Positions 7,800 through 16,024 of a stretch of DNA of 62,142 nt are shown one piece after another; within the stretch, counting starts at the first letter, position 1; every line of letters begins with the position of its first letter. A program made the position numbers and the translations under genes. The notes below the pieces were generated by a model that had not been told where the DNA came from, made no database searches, and saw only the letters and a list, made by a program, of their open reading frames with translations. The stretch is from a virus: the IMG/VR virus record IMGVR_UViG_3300042691_022332, positions 1-62,142 of that record; one strand, 5' to 3'.

Positions 7800-8470
7800 A
7801 AACAGTAGTTATTACAGGAACAAGTAGAGGACTAGGCCTATCCATTGCTAAGAAGTTTATCAATGCAGGATGGCATGTTATTGGGTTGGGTAGAACGGCC
7901 CCTGACAAATTAGAAAATTATACGCATTACACAGCAGACATTGCGAATATGAGTCAAGTTTTTTCTACGTTCGATACCATACGTAAAACTAAAACTAATA
8001 TTGATTTGTTAGTTAATAACAGCGCGGCATTCCATGCCGGGTCGTTTGACACACTGGAGTACATTGATATCTGCACAATAATAGATACTAATGTTAAAGG
8101 TACAATGTATGTGACCATGGAAGCATTAAAATCCATGACCGCGGGTAGTAGAGTTATTTTTATTAATAGTGTCGCTGGCATTAGAGAAATACAAAATCAA
8201 AGTTTGTATTGTGCTAGTAAAGCCGCATTGAAAAGTTTTGCTGGCATTATTGGACAAGAACTACGCAGTAGAAAAATCAAAGTTTCTAGCATTCATCCCG
8301 GCGGCATCAATACCACATTGTGGAATGAACAAAATCCGTATCCATGTGGTCGTGCAGAAGATGCACTAGATCCAAACATAGTTGCTGATGCAGTATTTCA
8401 TATTGCAGAAGTTCCACACAATACAGAGATTAAAACAATTACAATGTTCCCAGAAGTGGAGTGGCACTAA
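7796..8470 (+). CDS. Short-chain dehydrogenase/reductase (SDR)
   Basis: A classical SDR of 224 residues. It has TGTSRGLG near the N-terminus for NAD(P) binding, LLVNNSA (the NNAG position), a catalytic Ser in FINSVAG, and YCASKAA with the catalytic Tyr and Lys. It starts inside the end of the cyclase gene (ATGA overlap), so it is probably translated with it and may reduce or oxidise the cyclitol ketone made by the cyclase. The C-terminus is slightly shorter than in typical SDRs (240-260 residues). Family assignment is firm; substrate is inferred from context. Confidence 0.88.
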   Translation: MKTVVITGTSRGLGLSIAKKFINAGWHVIGLGRTAPDKLENYTHYTADIANMSQVFSTFDTIRKTKTNIDLLVNNSAAFHAGSFDTLEYIDICTIIDTNVKGTMYVTMEALKSMTAGSRVIFINSVAGIREIQNQSLYCASKAALKSFAGIIGQELRSRKIKVSSIHPGGINTTLWNEQNPYPCGRAEDALDPNIVADAVFHIAEVPHNTEIKTITMFPEVEWH

Positions 8471-9165
8471 TGTACGATATTGTTTTTATTAGTTACGGCG
8501 AACCAAATGCCGAAGCAAATTGGGAACGTCTTAAAAAGCGTTTTCCTTTGGCTAAACGTGTTAAGGATGTTACAGGTATTCATCAAGCACACATTGCCGC
8601 GGCAAAAAAAGCATTTACCAAGATGTTTTGGGTAGTAGATGGCGATGCAGAAATATTAGACGATTTTAACTTTGATCATGAAGTCAGTGAATACGATTTA
8701 GATGTTGTGCATGTATGGCGCAGTCGTAATCCTATTAACGATTTAGAATACGGCTATGGTGGCGTCAAATTATTGCCACGTAAACTAACATTAGATATGG
8801 ACATTACTAAACCAGACATGACTACTAGTATTAGTACAAAGTTCAAAGCCATGGAACAAGTATCTAATATTACTGCATTTAATACTGATCCATTTAACAC
8901 CTGGAAATCAGCATTTAGAGAATGTGTAAAACTTGCCTCTAAAGTAATTGACGGTCAAGTAGATGAAGAAACAGAAGTACGATTAATGACTTGGTGTACC
9001 TATGCTGACAAACGACAGTTTAATGACTGGGCATTCCTTGGCGCGGAAGATGGCAAAATGTATGGAATGATGAAAGCAGGTGATATAGAAGCCTTAAGTA
9101 AAATAAATGATTTTAAGTGGTTGCATGAATTCTTTTCAAGATATCCCGTTTCAAAAAATAGTTAA
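8470..9165 (+). CDS. Phage-type GT-A glycosyltransferase-like protein
   Basis: The ATG at 8470 shares its A with the TAA of the SDR gene, and I prefer it over an in-frame GTG at 8461. The protein starts with YDIVFISYGEPNAEANWE and has VVDGDAEIL around residue 60, a DxD-like metal motif preceded by a hydrophobic strand, as in GT-A transferases. A VWRSRNPIND block and a C-terminal WAFLGAEDG follow. Similar proteins in marine T4-like phages are annotated as glycosyltransferases. It lies between the cyclitol genes and a radical SAM gene. The donor and acceptor cannot be read from the sequence. Confidence 0.6.
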   Translation: MYDIVFISYGEPNAEANWERLKKRFPLAKRVKDVTGIHQAHIAAAKKAFTKMFWVVDGDAEILDDFNFDHEVSEYDLDVVHVWRSRNPINDLEYGYGGVKLLPRKLTLDMDITKPDMTTSISTKFKAMEQVSNITAFNTDPFNTWKSAFRECVKLASKVIDGQVDEETEVRLMTWCTYADKRQFNDWAFLGAEDGKMYGMMKAGDIEALSKINDFKWLHEFFSRYPVSKNS

Positions 9166-10099
9166 GTTCGGACAGCGAACTATGCTGGATCGTCCCTTAT
9201 TCAACACTAGTTGGATACTGGGACGTTTTTGTAATTACAACTGTAGTTACTGTTGGCCTTATGCTCGTAGTGATAAAATTGATCACCAACCGCTTGAAGT
9301 ATATAAAACTACAATAGACAATATCAAGAGTCAAGCACGAGCCAACGGATTTAATCAGTTCCATTGGTCGTTCAGCGGAGGCGAACCTACCGCTTATAAA
9401 CAGTTACTAGATCTAGTAAAACATCTAGACGAAACAGAAAGTAGTTATCAGAGTATTCATATGACTACTAATCTAAGTCCTGGATCGAAATGGTGGAACA
9501 CCTGGTGTACTAATACATCACTGTTACAACGTAGAAGTATTACAGCATCTTTCCATGATGAGTTTGCCAAGGAGCAAGAGTTTGGAGACAAGTGTTTACA
9601 GTTAATGTATGAACTTGTTCATGTAACAGTTAATCAAGTTATGGTTCCTGAAAAGTTTTATGAACTATACGAGAGAATGGAACGTTTTCATAAACGTGGT
9701 ATTAACGTAACACTAAAACCGCAAAGCGACCCTACTGCTAGTGGTATTGTAGATGGCTACACTGAAGATATGATTCACAAGATGCAAACAGGATTTCCAC
9801 AAAGATCCAACGGCGAAGACATTTATCAAATTGCGTTATACGATGATAAAAAGGAATACTTATTTGATCAAGCAGAACGCTTTAATGCGTTTGGATTTAA
9901 TAAATTTACAGATTGGACTTGCAATGCAGGATATCAAAGTGTTATAATAAGAGGTACAGAAGTTAAACGAAGTTATAGTTGTCATGATCAATCATTGGGC
10001 AATATATTAACAGGGTTTGATTTGTTTGATACTCCTAAAAAATGTATTACTCCTAGTTGTGTTAGCAGTGCAGATAGTAAAATACCAAAAAGAAAATGA
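9125..10099 (+). CDS. Radical SAM enzyme with SPASM-like C-terminal cysteines
   Basis: CNYNCSYC gives Cys36, Cys40 and Cys43 (numbered from ATG 9125), the CxxxCxxC that binds the SAM-cleaving 4Fe-4S cluster; SFSGGEPT is the SAM-binding GGE motif. Further cysteines at the end (WTCNAGY, SYSCHD, KKCITPSC) look like an auxiliary cluster domain of the SPASM or twitch type. The start is uncertain: ATG 9125 overlaps the previous gene by 41 bases, and ATG 9182 would still leave the Cys motif intact. It resembles the enzymes at 22929 and 27411. Substrate unknown; such proteins modify peptides or small molecules by radical chemistry. Confidence 0.85.
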   Translation: MNSFQDIPFQKIVKFGQRTMLDRPLFNTSWILGRFCNYNCSYCWPYARSDKIDHQPLEVYKTTIDNIKSQARANGFNQFHWSFSGGEPTAYKQLLDLVKHLDETESSYQSIHMTTNLSPGSKWWNTWCTNTSLLQRRSITASFHDEFAKEQEFGDKCLQLMYELVHVTVNQVMVPEKFYELYERMERFHKRGINVTLKPQSDPTASGIVDGYTEDMIHKMQTGFPQRSNGEDIYQIALYDDKKEYLFDQAERFNAFGFNKFTDWTCNAGYQSVIIRGTEVKRSYSCHDQSLGNILTGFDLFDTPKKCITPSCVSSADSKIPKRK

Positions 10100-10758
10100 A
10101 TAGACTAATAGTATTTGGATGTTCTTTAGCCTACGGAGTAGGGTTGAAGGATTGCTGGCCAAACGCTATTAAACCTAGTAAACTAAGTTGGCCACAATTA
10201 GTTGCAGACGTAATGGGTCGAAAATTAATTAATAAATCAGCACCGGGGTCATCTAATAAACGAATATGGTACACACTTAGCAAATTTAAATTTAAACCGG
10301 ATGATATTGTTATAATTTCATGGACGTTTCCTAACAGACATTCAATTATTAGTTCTCCGTGGAAAGTACATGATTTACATCATAATCTTATCGACACTGA
10401 TGTTTCTTCGGAATCATATTTTAAAGACATATACTCTACGTACGATTCTTACATTACATCTAAGTTGTTAATAGATCATGCAAATAGATTGTTATTAGAA
10501 AAAAATATTACTACACATAATTTAATAGTTGAAAAATACTTTAAACATGTAATGGGCGACTATAAGGTACTCCCGTTATATATGGGTGTATACGAAGAAC
10601 TTTATCCTAGAGCGTTAGATGGTGATCATCTAGGACAAGAAGGACATACAGCATTTGCAAGAGATTTACTAAATGCAATTGGTATTAAGCATAATGTAGT
10701 TAGTAATACTAAACCTTACAGTTTTTTTAAACAATTAAAGAATTTAATATGCAAATAG
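10096..10758 (+). CDS. SGNH hydrolase-like protein with GCS in place of GDS
   Basis: A 220-residue protein starting NRLIVFGCSLAYGVG. The SGNH block I normally reads GDS; here the Asp is Cys while the nucleophilic Ser is kept. APGSSNKRIW (block II-like, with Asn) follows, and DGDHLGQEGHTAFA near the C-terminus supplies the Asp-His pair. It is the fourth SGNH-like protein of the island and sits directly after a radical SAM gene (ATGA overlap). Role inferred as acyl-group hydrolysis or transfer; substrate unknown. Confidence 0.6.
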   Translation: MNRLIVFGCSLAYGVGLKDCWPNAIKPSKLSWPQLVADVMGRKLINKSAPGSSNKRIWYTLSKFKFKPDDIVIISWTFPNRHSIISSPWKVHDLHHNLIDTDVSSESYFKDIYSTYDSYITSKLLIDHANRLLLEKNITTHNLIVEKYFKHVMGDYKVLPLYMGVYEELYPRALDGDHLGQEGHTAFARDLLNAIGIKHNVVSNTKPYSFFKQLKNLICK

Positions 10759-11339
10759 ATACAGAACATCTGCACCACTGGATGCAGGCCATTAGACAAA
10801 GTCCAGATCCTATGCGGACCATGGATGCCTTTTGGTCAGGTCAACTTAAAAGTAAAGAATGGTTGATAGTTAATCTTAGAGCACATGTAAAAAAGTTTGT
10901 TAGTATTGACATTCACGGTGGATGGGTTGGTGTACTAGCCAGTATGCTATTTCAAAGTGATGTTCCAATTATCAACATCCGTAGCATTGATATTGATCCT
11001 GCCTGCGAGCCTATTGCTGTTAACATGAACAAGATCGAAGAAATAGTAGGCAAATTTCGAGCAGTTACAGCAGATATGTGCGCTATTCGCAGTGATGCAG
11101 ATGTAGTTATTAACACTAGTTGTGAACATATAACTCAAGATCAATATGACATATGGTTAAGTGGCATGCCACATAACAGTCTTTTAGTACTACAAAGCAA
11201 TAATTACAATATAGAAGAGCATGTTAGGATTGCTAACAGTTTGGAAGAATTTAAACAACAATGCGGCATCAATGTAATTTGGGCCGGAGAGTTGGAATTA
11301 CCACTATACACTAGGTATATGGTTATAGGAAAACAATAA
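10749..11339 (+). CDS. Putative SAM-dependent methyltransferase-like protein
   Basis: A 196-residue protein with a Rossmann-like pattern: FVSIDIHGGWVGVLAS (motif I position, though without the classical GxGxG), then RSIDIDPACEPIAVNM with an acidic residue ending strand 2, then AVTADM and ADVVINTSCEHI in the motif IV position. This order fits a class I methyltransferase fold. The glycine-rich loop is atypical, so activity is uncertain. It lies between an SGNH-like gene and a sugar epimerase/dehydratase, so a sugar or lipid-linked substrate is possible. Confidence 0.55.
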   Translation: MQIDTEHLHHWMQAIRQSPDPMRTMDAFWSGQLKSKEWLIVNLRAHVKKFVSIDIHGGWVGVLASMLFQSDVPIINIRSIDIDPACEPIAVNMNKIEEIVGKFRAVTADMCAIRSDADVVINTSCEHITQDQYDIWLSGMPHNSLLVLQSNNYNIEEHVRIANSLEEFKQQCGINVIWAGELELPLYTRYMVIGKQ

Positions 11340-12262
11340 TGAAAATTTTAATGACAGGTACAAGTGGCTTTATAGGACAACACCTAGAGCCATTATTAAA
11401 AGAGCAACACGAAATTTATTCTTTAAAAAGTGACTTGCTAGATTTTGACGCAGTTACTAAAGAAGTGTTGGACTTTCAGCCTGACATTATTGTACACCTC
11501 GCCGCACGTACAGAAGTTGAAAAGAGTTTTTACGAACAAACAACTTTTAGTCAAATTAATTATGTGGGTAGTGTAAATTTGATCGAAGCCGCATCTAAGG
11601 TTCCTACACTGAAAAACTTTGTGTTTGCCAGCACAATGGAAGTCTACGGTTGGCAACCCATCAGTGATGTCGTACAGAGTGGACGAGTTCCTGAAGTATT
11701 TGAAGCATTCGATGAAAACACATATCCAAATCCTAATGCACCTTACGCTGTGGCCAAGTATGGAGTTGAGAAATATTTAGAATATGCACATCGTTGTTTA
11801 GATTTGCCCTTTACTGCTATTAGACAAACCAACTGTTACGGCCGCAAAGATAATGACTTCTTTGTTACTGAACAGTTTATCATGCAGATGCTGACTAATC
11901 CACATGAAGTAGAATTTGGTTATGCAGAGCCTTATCGTAACTTTATCTTTATTGACGACATGTTGAGTGCATGGACTACAATTATTAATAATCCCGCACT
12001 GGTAAACACAGGAAAGATTTTGACCATCGGGCCAGACAATCCAATTAAGATTAAACACTATGCAGATATGATTGCAACGAAACTTAATTGGACAGGTAAA
12101 ATTCATTGGCATCGTAAACTACATCGTCCTGGAGAAATCTATTGGTTAAACAGTAATCACAACTTGCTTACCAAGTTAACAGGGTGGATACCTCAAGTAA
12201 CTTTAAGTGACGGATTAGATAAAACTATTGAAATTTGGAGAGAGAAATTAAATGTTAAATGA
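11339..12262 (+). CDS. NAD-dependent epimerase/dehydratase (extended SDR)
   Basis: A 307-residue extended SDR. MTGTSGFIGQH gives the GxxGxxG NAD-binding loop, VHLAARTEV follows, FASTMEVYG holds the catalytic Ser/Thr, and APYAVAKYGVEKY holds the catalytic YxxxK. The C-terminal RPGEIYW and GW.PQ.SL-like segments match NDP-sugar epimerases and 4,6-dehydratases. It presumably converts an NDP-sugar, consistent with the nucleotidyltransferase at 3575 and the following sporadic carbohydrate cluster protein. TAATG overlap with the gene before it and an 11-base overlap with the gene after it. Confidence 0.88.
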   Translation: MKILMTGTSGFIGQHLEPLLKEQHEIYSLKSDLLDFDAVTKEVLDFQPDIIVHLAARTEVEKSFYEQTTFSQINYVGSVNLIEAASKVPTLKNFVFASTMEVYGWQPISDVVQSGRVPEVFEAFDENTYPNPNAPYAVAKYGVEKYLEYAHRCLDLPFTAIRQTNCYGRKDNDFFVTEQFIMQMLTNPHEVEFGYAEPYRNFIFIDDMLSAWTTIINNPALVNTGKILTIGPDNPIKIKHYADMIATKLNWTGKIHWHRKLHRPGEIYWLNSNHNLLTKLTGWIPQVTLSDGLDKTIEIWREKLNVK

Positions 12263-13373
12263 ATTACAAGTACACTGGGACAACAAAGTTGTTGACTACG
12301 ATTTAGAAAAGTATAACTGGCCTGCGTGGGCACTGGGTGTAATTCAAGAAGTCGCTCCGCAAATTAAAGAATTAGAAACAATGCACGAGTTTTTAACTCC
12401 TGCAGAAATTGTCAGAGTAGGACAGCATGTACAAAATGCATGTAGTCGTAGAGATTTTATGGAACGCTTTGATGAGTTTGCCGAAAGCATTGTGCCACAG
12501 CGTATTGGCAATAAGCGATATATGATTCAACGTCAAGGAACGCTACGAGTTGTCATTCCTAACCAAGCAAAGGTTGGACGTAGGCTTGCATTTCATCAAG
12601 GTATTTTCGTAGGCAATGGACGTGGATGCAGAACTATCTGGACGCCATTTACTCGTGCAGAAAAGACCAACACTATGTGGATGTTGGATCTAGCAGTTAG
12701 TCGTGAGATTACTAAAAAGGTGCTTGCTGAAAAGTGGAGCATGGAAAAGTTTGAAGAAGAAAGTTTAAAACATGCGTGGCCAGTGACATTAGATCCAGGG
12801 CAAAGTCATTTATTCTTTCAAGAACACATTCACGGTAACGTAAATAATGATGAAGGCTACACCCGTGTTAGTATGGACATGCGTATTCTAATTGAAGGTG
12901 AAGAATGGGGACGTAGACTACCAGGAGGTTTTATGCGTTTACCAGGCGACTACGAAGTTACAGAAGTAATGGATTATACAGGTAAGAGTTTTATTACTTA
13001 CGCCGGGTGGAATAGTAAATTCAGCAAAGACATTCCGTTACCCATGCAACGTGCTATCATCGAACCCTACTGCCAAAAGAATAAGATTTCTTACACAAGT
13101 TACGAATTTGAAAACGAACACCTTGACTGGCAACCGGGACTTGAGTATTATATTAAAGAACGTCCAGATGGTATTGTGTTATGTAGTATGTATTGTCTAA
13201 CAGATGATGTTCAACGCCGCAGTGAAATATTACAACTAGCATTAGACTTAGGTGTTGAACTACACTTTGCCAACGAACTAACAAGTTTAAAAACCAAAAA
13301 AGATTTAGAAAAGATCGAAACTTATCTAAACTTTGCAGTGCCTAAAAAAGGTCTTTACGTCTGGGAAGAATAA
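12252..13373 (+). CDS. Fusion: 2OG-Fe(II) oxygenase-like domain plus LIC12192-type domain
   Basis: A 373-residue protein with two parts. Residues 1 to about 255 resemble the 2OG-Fe(II) oxygenase of sporadic carbohydrate clusters: FHQGIFVG supplies the first His but with Gln where Asp is usual, and EHIHGNVNNDEGYTR contains the distal His and an Arg. From about residue 260 (IPLPMQRAIIEPYCQKN), with GIVLCSMYCL, RRSEILQLAL and GVELHFANEL, it matches the small LIC12192-family sporadic carbohydrate protein, usually a separate ~130-residue gene. The fusion implies the two act together. The domain calls come from remembered family patterns and are not verified by search. Confidence 0.68.
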   Translation: MLNELQVHWDNKVVDYDLEKYNWPAWALGVIQEVAPQIKELETMHEFLTPAEIVRVGQHVQNACSRRDFMERFDEFAESIVPQRIGNKRYMIQRQGTLRVVIPNQAKVGRRLAFHQGIFVGNGRGCRTIWTPFTRAEKTNTMWMLDLAVSREITKKVLAEKWSMEKFEEESLKHAWPVTLDPGQSHLFFQEHIHGNVNNDEGYTRVSMDMRILIEGEEWGRRLPGGFMRLPGDYEVTEVMDYTGKSFITYAGWNSKFSKDIPLPMQRAIIEPYCQKNKISYTSYEFENEHLDWQPGLEYYIKERPDGIVLCSMYCLTDDVQRRSEILQLALDLGVELHFANELTSLKTKKDLEKIETYLNFAVPKKGLYVWEE

Positions 13374-13882
13374 TGAGAGGACATATAACACCTCATTGGG
13401 CTAGAGATCAGTTGCCTTTTGTTAATTACGAAAGTCAGGAAAATATACAACGTGGGTTCTCTCCCATTGATTATGGAGATGTTTACTCACAAGTAGAAGT
13501 ATCTATGAATATACACAAAGGTCTACACTCTTTATTTGACATTTTTAAATTAGAAGATTCTTTTAATTGGTTGTCTAATATGATGTATGCTGTGCATTGT
13601 ATGAAACCCGGGTGTGCATTACCAGAACATTCAGACAAGTATCCTTACTTTATTAAAACAACTGGTGCTGATATCAATTCTATACAGCGTATAATTATAT
13701 TCCTTGAAGATAAAAAACCTGGACACAGATTTACACTTAATGGTGTTGATTTAGATAACTGGGTTGCTGGAGATTGGATTAGTTGGATCGGCACTGATAG
13801 TCACGGTGCTTACAATGAAGGTACTGAGAATCGTTACACTTTACAGATTACTGGAATTATTCGCGGATTAAATCCAAAGTAA
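13373..13882 (+). CDS. 2OG-Fe(II) oxygenase-like (aspartyl/asparaginyl hydroxylase-type)
   Basis: A 169-residue double-stranded beta-helix protein. His86 and Asp88 (LPEHSDKY) with His144 (DSHGAYN) form the Fe(II) facial triad, and Arg154 (ENRYTLQITG) is placed to bind 2-oxoglutarate. The order HxD, then NWVAGDWISW, then H, then R is typical of compact phage oxygenases. It follows the fusion oxygenase by a TAATG overlap and converges with the amidinotransferase gene (26-base 3' overlap). Likely reaction is hydroxylation; the substrate is unknown. Confidence 0.8.
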   Translation: MRGHITPHWARDQLPFVNYESQENIQRGFSPIDYGDVYSQVEVSMNIHKGLHSLFDIFKLEDSFNWLSNMMYAVHCMKPGCALPEHSDKYPYFIKTTGADINSIQRIIIFLEDKKPGHRFTLNGVDLDNWVAGDWISWIGTDSHGAYNEGTENRYTLQITGIIRGLNPK

Positions 13883-14840
13883 CACAGTGAAACCCGCCAC
13901 CTAATGTGCGTTGTTGTCTCGCTGGCAGCATCGCACATTCTATTTTGTGATTCTCTAATGCTTTTCTTAATTCGTGTTGATGATCTGGTATTGCCGCTAG
14001 ATTAGGATTTACAGAAAAGATATTCATTGCTACCCATTTACTACTATTGCAGTAACCAGGATAGTGTGCAATTTCTCCAGGATCAGGTGCCCACACAATA
14101 TCCCAATTTTGTAAAGGCTTGGGTAATTGATCAACGCTTTTTATTCTACTAGGATTCAGCAACATCAATCCTTCTCTTAGTAATGTAATAGTGCTGTCAA
14201 TGTGCATGTAACTATACACACCTTCCAATGTCCATACACGTTTATTACCTACTAGACTTTGTAGATATTCTGCACCTTGCTTATTACCACTGTTGCTAAC
14301 AAGATAGATTAAGTCATCGTTGACACGTAATATGTTTGCGGCATCAAAACACGGTTGCGTTTCATTTAAAGCAAGTGTGTCCTTATCTCCTAGACAGTTT
14401 AGATTATACAGTTCGTCGTTGCGATTTAATGGTGCTTCGATGTATCTTGCACCCAGCATGTGTAAAGGTTGAAAATGTTCGTGCATAGCCAAATACTCTT
14501 TGTGTCTTGCACGTAAAGGTTGTGGCGATGCTAGTATCATATCTCTATAAACTAGCACACTGTCTCTAGGACAATAATTATAATAGTTAGGTAATGGTGT
14601 ACGTTTTGGTCTTAGTACCTCTACACTTTCGCCTTTAAGGAAATTGCAAAACGCTTCTAGATCTTCGTTGGCTTCATCGATTACCTGTTGTGGATAAAGA
14701 CCTTGTGGTATATTCTTTTCGTCTTTTTTGTCTGCGTAATTGACTACACGCAAACTGATATCTAAAGGAGGAATAGTCGCACCATCGGCAACTCCTACAA
14801 TAACACTCTTTAAAGGACTCCACTCGTTTTTACTTAACAT
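13857..14840 (-). CDS. Glycine/inosamine-type amidinotransferase
   Basis: A 327-residue protein of the arginine:X amidinotransferase family. It starts with WSPLKSVIVGVADG, has CFDAANILR (the catalytic Asp segment), YMHIDSTITLLREG (catalytic His) and, close to the end, GGGFHCVTLD with Cys319 as nucleophile. The family moves the amidino group of arginine to an amine acceptor: glycine, or an aminocyclitol phosphate as in streptomycin synthesis (StrB-type). It is one of three in the window and overlaps a DegT/StrS-like aminotransferase by 11 bases, which would create an amine acceptor. The acceptor is inference. Confidence 0.88.
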   Translation of the reverse strand: MLSKNEWSPLKSVIVGVADGATIPPLDISLRVVNYADKKDEKNIPQGLYPQQVIDEANEDLEAFCNFLKGESVEVLRPKRTPLPNYYNYCPRDSVLVYRDMILASPQPLRARHKEYLAMHEHFQPLHMLGARYIEAPLNRNDELYNLNCLGDKDTLALNETQPCFDAANILRVNDDLIYLVSNSGNKQGAEYLQSLVGNKRVWTLEGVYSYMHIDSTITLLREGLMLLNPSRIKSVDQLPKPLQNWDIVWAPDPGEIAHYPGYCNSSKWVAMNIFSVNPNLAAIPDHQHELRKALENHKIECAMLPARQQRTLGGGFHCVTLDLIRE

Positions 14841-15429
14841 TTTTGAATACTTTCATTTTTGATAAATCTGGATAGTCATCGTTAGACCATATTTTAGGAG
14901 GAGTTTTCATTGCATTAACAATTTTATTCAATCCTAGTTCTGCTGTTTCCGGAGTCATATAATAATGATAACCTAACATAGATATATCTTGTTCAGCCCA
15001 CGGAACATTCGGAATACGTCCATCGTAACTCATCATTTTTAATACCATAGCCGCTTCAGGGTCGTCGCACAGTATTACACCCCCTCTACCGAGACTAAGG
15101 TGTTTTCTAAATTGAAAACTTATGCACATCAATGTGTCTTTAATATAACTGTCTTTATGCCAAAGCACTGCGGCATCGATAATTTGTTCTGTTATATAGT
15201 AATAGTCCTGCCACGTTTCTTTTCTAAAATTCCAGTCAAGATCTAATTTTACAAATGTCATAGGAACAGAAAGATATGTATTACTAGGGCAACTTGCTTG
15301 TTTTATATTTTTATATCTTAAACATAATTCAAGAGCATGTGTGCATGAATCTGTGGCTACAGCATATGGTGCAGAATAAAATTCTGCTACTACGTCTTCA
15401 AATTTAGAAACTACATCAAAGTTTGACAT
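14830..15429 (-). CDS. Compact DegT/DnrJ/EryC1/StrS-like PLP aminotransferase
   Basis: Only 199 residues against the usual 360-400. The PLP-binding core is present: FYSAPYAVATDSCTHALEL matches the N-terminal helix-loop, Asp85 (IDAAVLW) would contact the pyridine nitrogen, and Lys109 in SFQFRKHLSLGRGGVI is the candidate Schiff-base lysine. LGYHYYMTPETAELGL matches the GYN-R-T-QAA region. The C-terminal domain is missing. Family members aminate keto sugars and cyclitols. Its coupling to an amidinotransferase recalls guanidinated aminocyclitol pathways. It may be a minimal enzyme or a non-catalytic remnant. Confidence 0.72.
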   Translation of the reverse strand: MSNFDVVSKFEDVVAEFYSAPYAVATDSCTHALELCLRYKNIKQASCPSNTYLSVPMTFVKLDLDWNFRKETWQDYYYITEQIIDAAVLWHKDSYIKDTLMCISFQFRKHLSLGRGGVILCDDPEAAMVLKMMSYDGRIPNVPWAEQDISMLGYHYYMTPETAELGLNKIVNAMKTPPKIWSNDDYPDLSKMKVFKNVK

Positions 15430-16024
15430 AATCTTTCCTAGGGTCGTCAGCAGGAAACTCGCCAGGCCACATTTCGTACATTGCTAAACTTTTCTTCCAT
15501 TCGTCTACATTTAGTTCCCATACATTTTGATCGCATCCTCGATAGTGTGTTTCTTTAACCCACGAAAATCTTCCTAACTCGGCTTGCATAGGAAACCACA
15601 AATTATTAACCCGTTGTTGACTGCCCATTGGATTGGCGTTACTTGTAGCGAAAAATCTTTTACCCTCTCCGGCCCACTGAATACTTATAGGTATAAAAAA
15701 TTGTGTAGCACAACATTGTTGTTCTACAATAATTGTTTGCTTAGTATGCGGCCATGGCTTGTGAGTTTCGCTGGTAAATGTACAAGTTCTTGCTAGGATT
15801 CTATAAGTGTTAGGACCCATAACATCATCAAAACTATGTATACACACTCCTCCGATGAACTTGCCATTGTACTCTAACATCCAACCTGCCCATTCACGCT
15901 CGTTAAGAAAACAGTCAAACATTGTTTTTTGACTGTGGTTATTTTCATAACCACGTCGTCCTGCTTCGGAGTAGAACTCAGATAAATCTAAATCGGGGCT
16001 CCACGGAATAATTTTATACGTCAT
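15416..16024 (-). CDS. Putative acyltransferase-like protein (GNAT-like), uncertain
   Basis: I start it at ATG 16024 because that codon shares its A with the TAA of the upstream gene; an in-frame ATG at 16039 lies inside that gene. The ~202-residue protein has WAGWMLEYNGKFIGGVCIHSFDD, a pattern like the paired beta strands of GNAT acetyltransferases, followed by TYRILARTCTF and a TSNANPMGSQQR stretch. No clear acetyl-CoA loop is visible. It sits between a large unknown protein and the DegT-like gene. GNAT assignment is tentative. Confidence 0.45.
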   Translation of the reverse strand: MTYKIIPWSPDLDLSEFYSEAGRRGYENNHSQKTMFDCFLNEREWAGWMLEYNGKFIGGVCIHSFDDVMGPNTYRILARTCTFTSETHKPWPHTKQTIIVEQQCCATQFFIPISIQWAGEGKRFFATSNANPMGSQQRVNNLWFPMQAELGRFSWVKETHYRGCDQNVWELNVDEWKKSLAMYEMWPGEFPADDPRKDYVKL

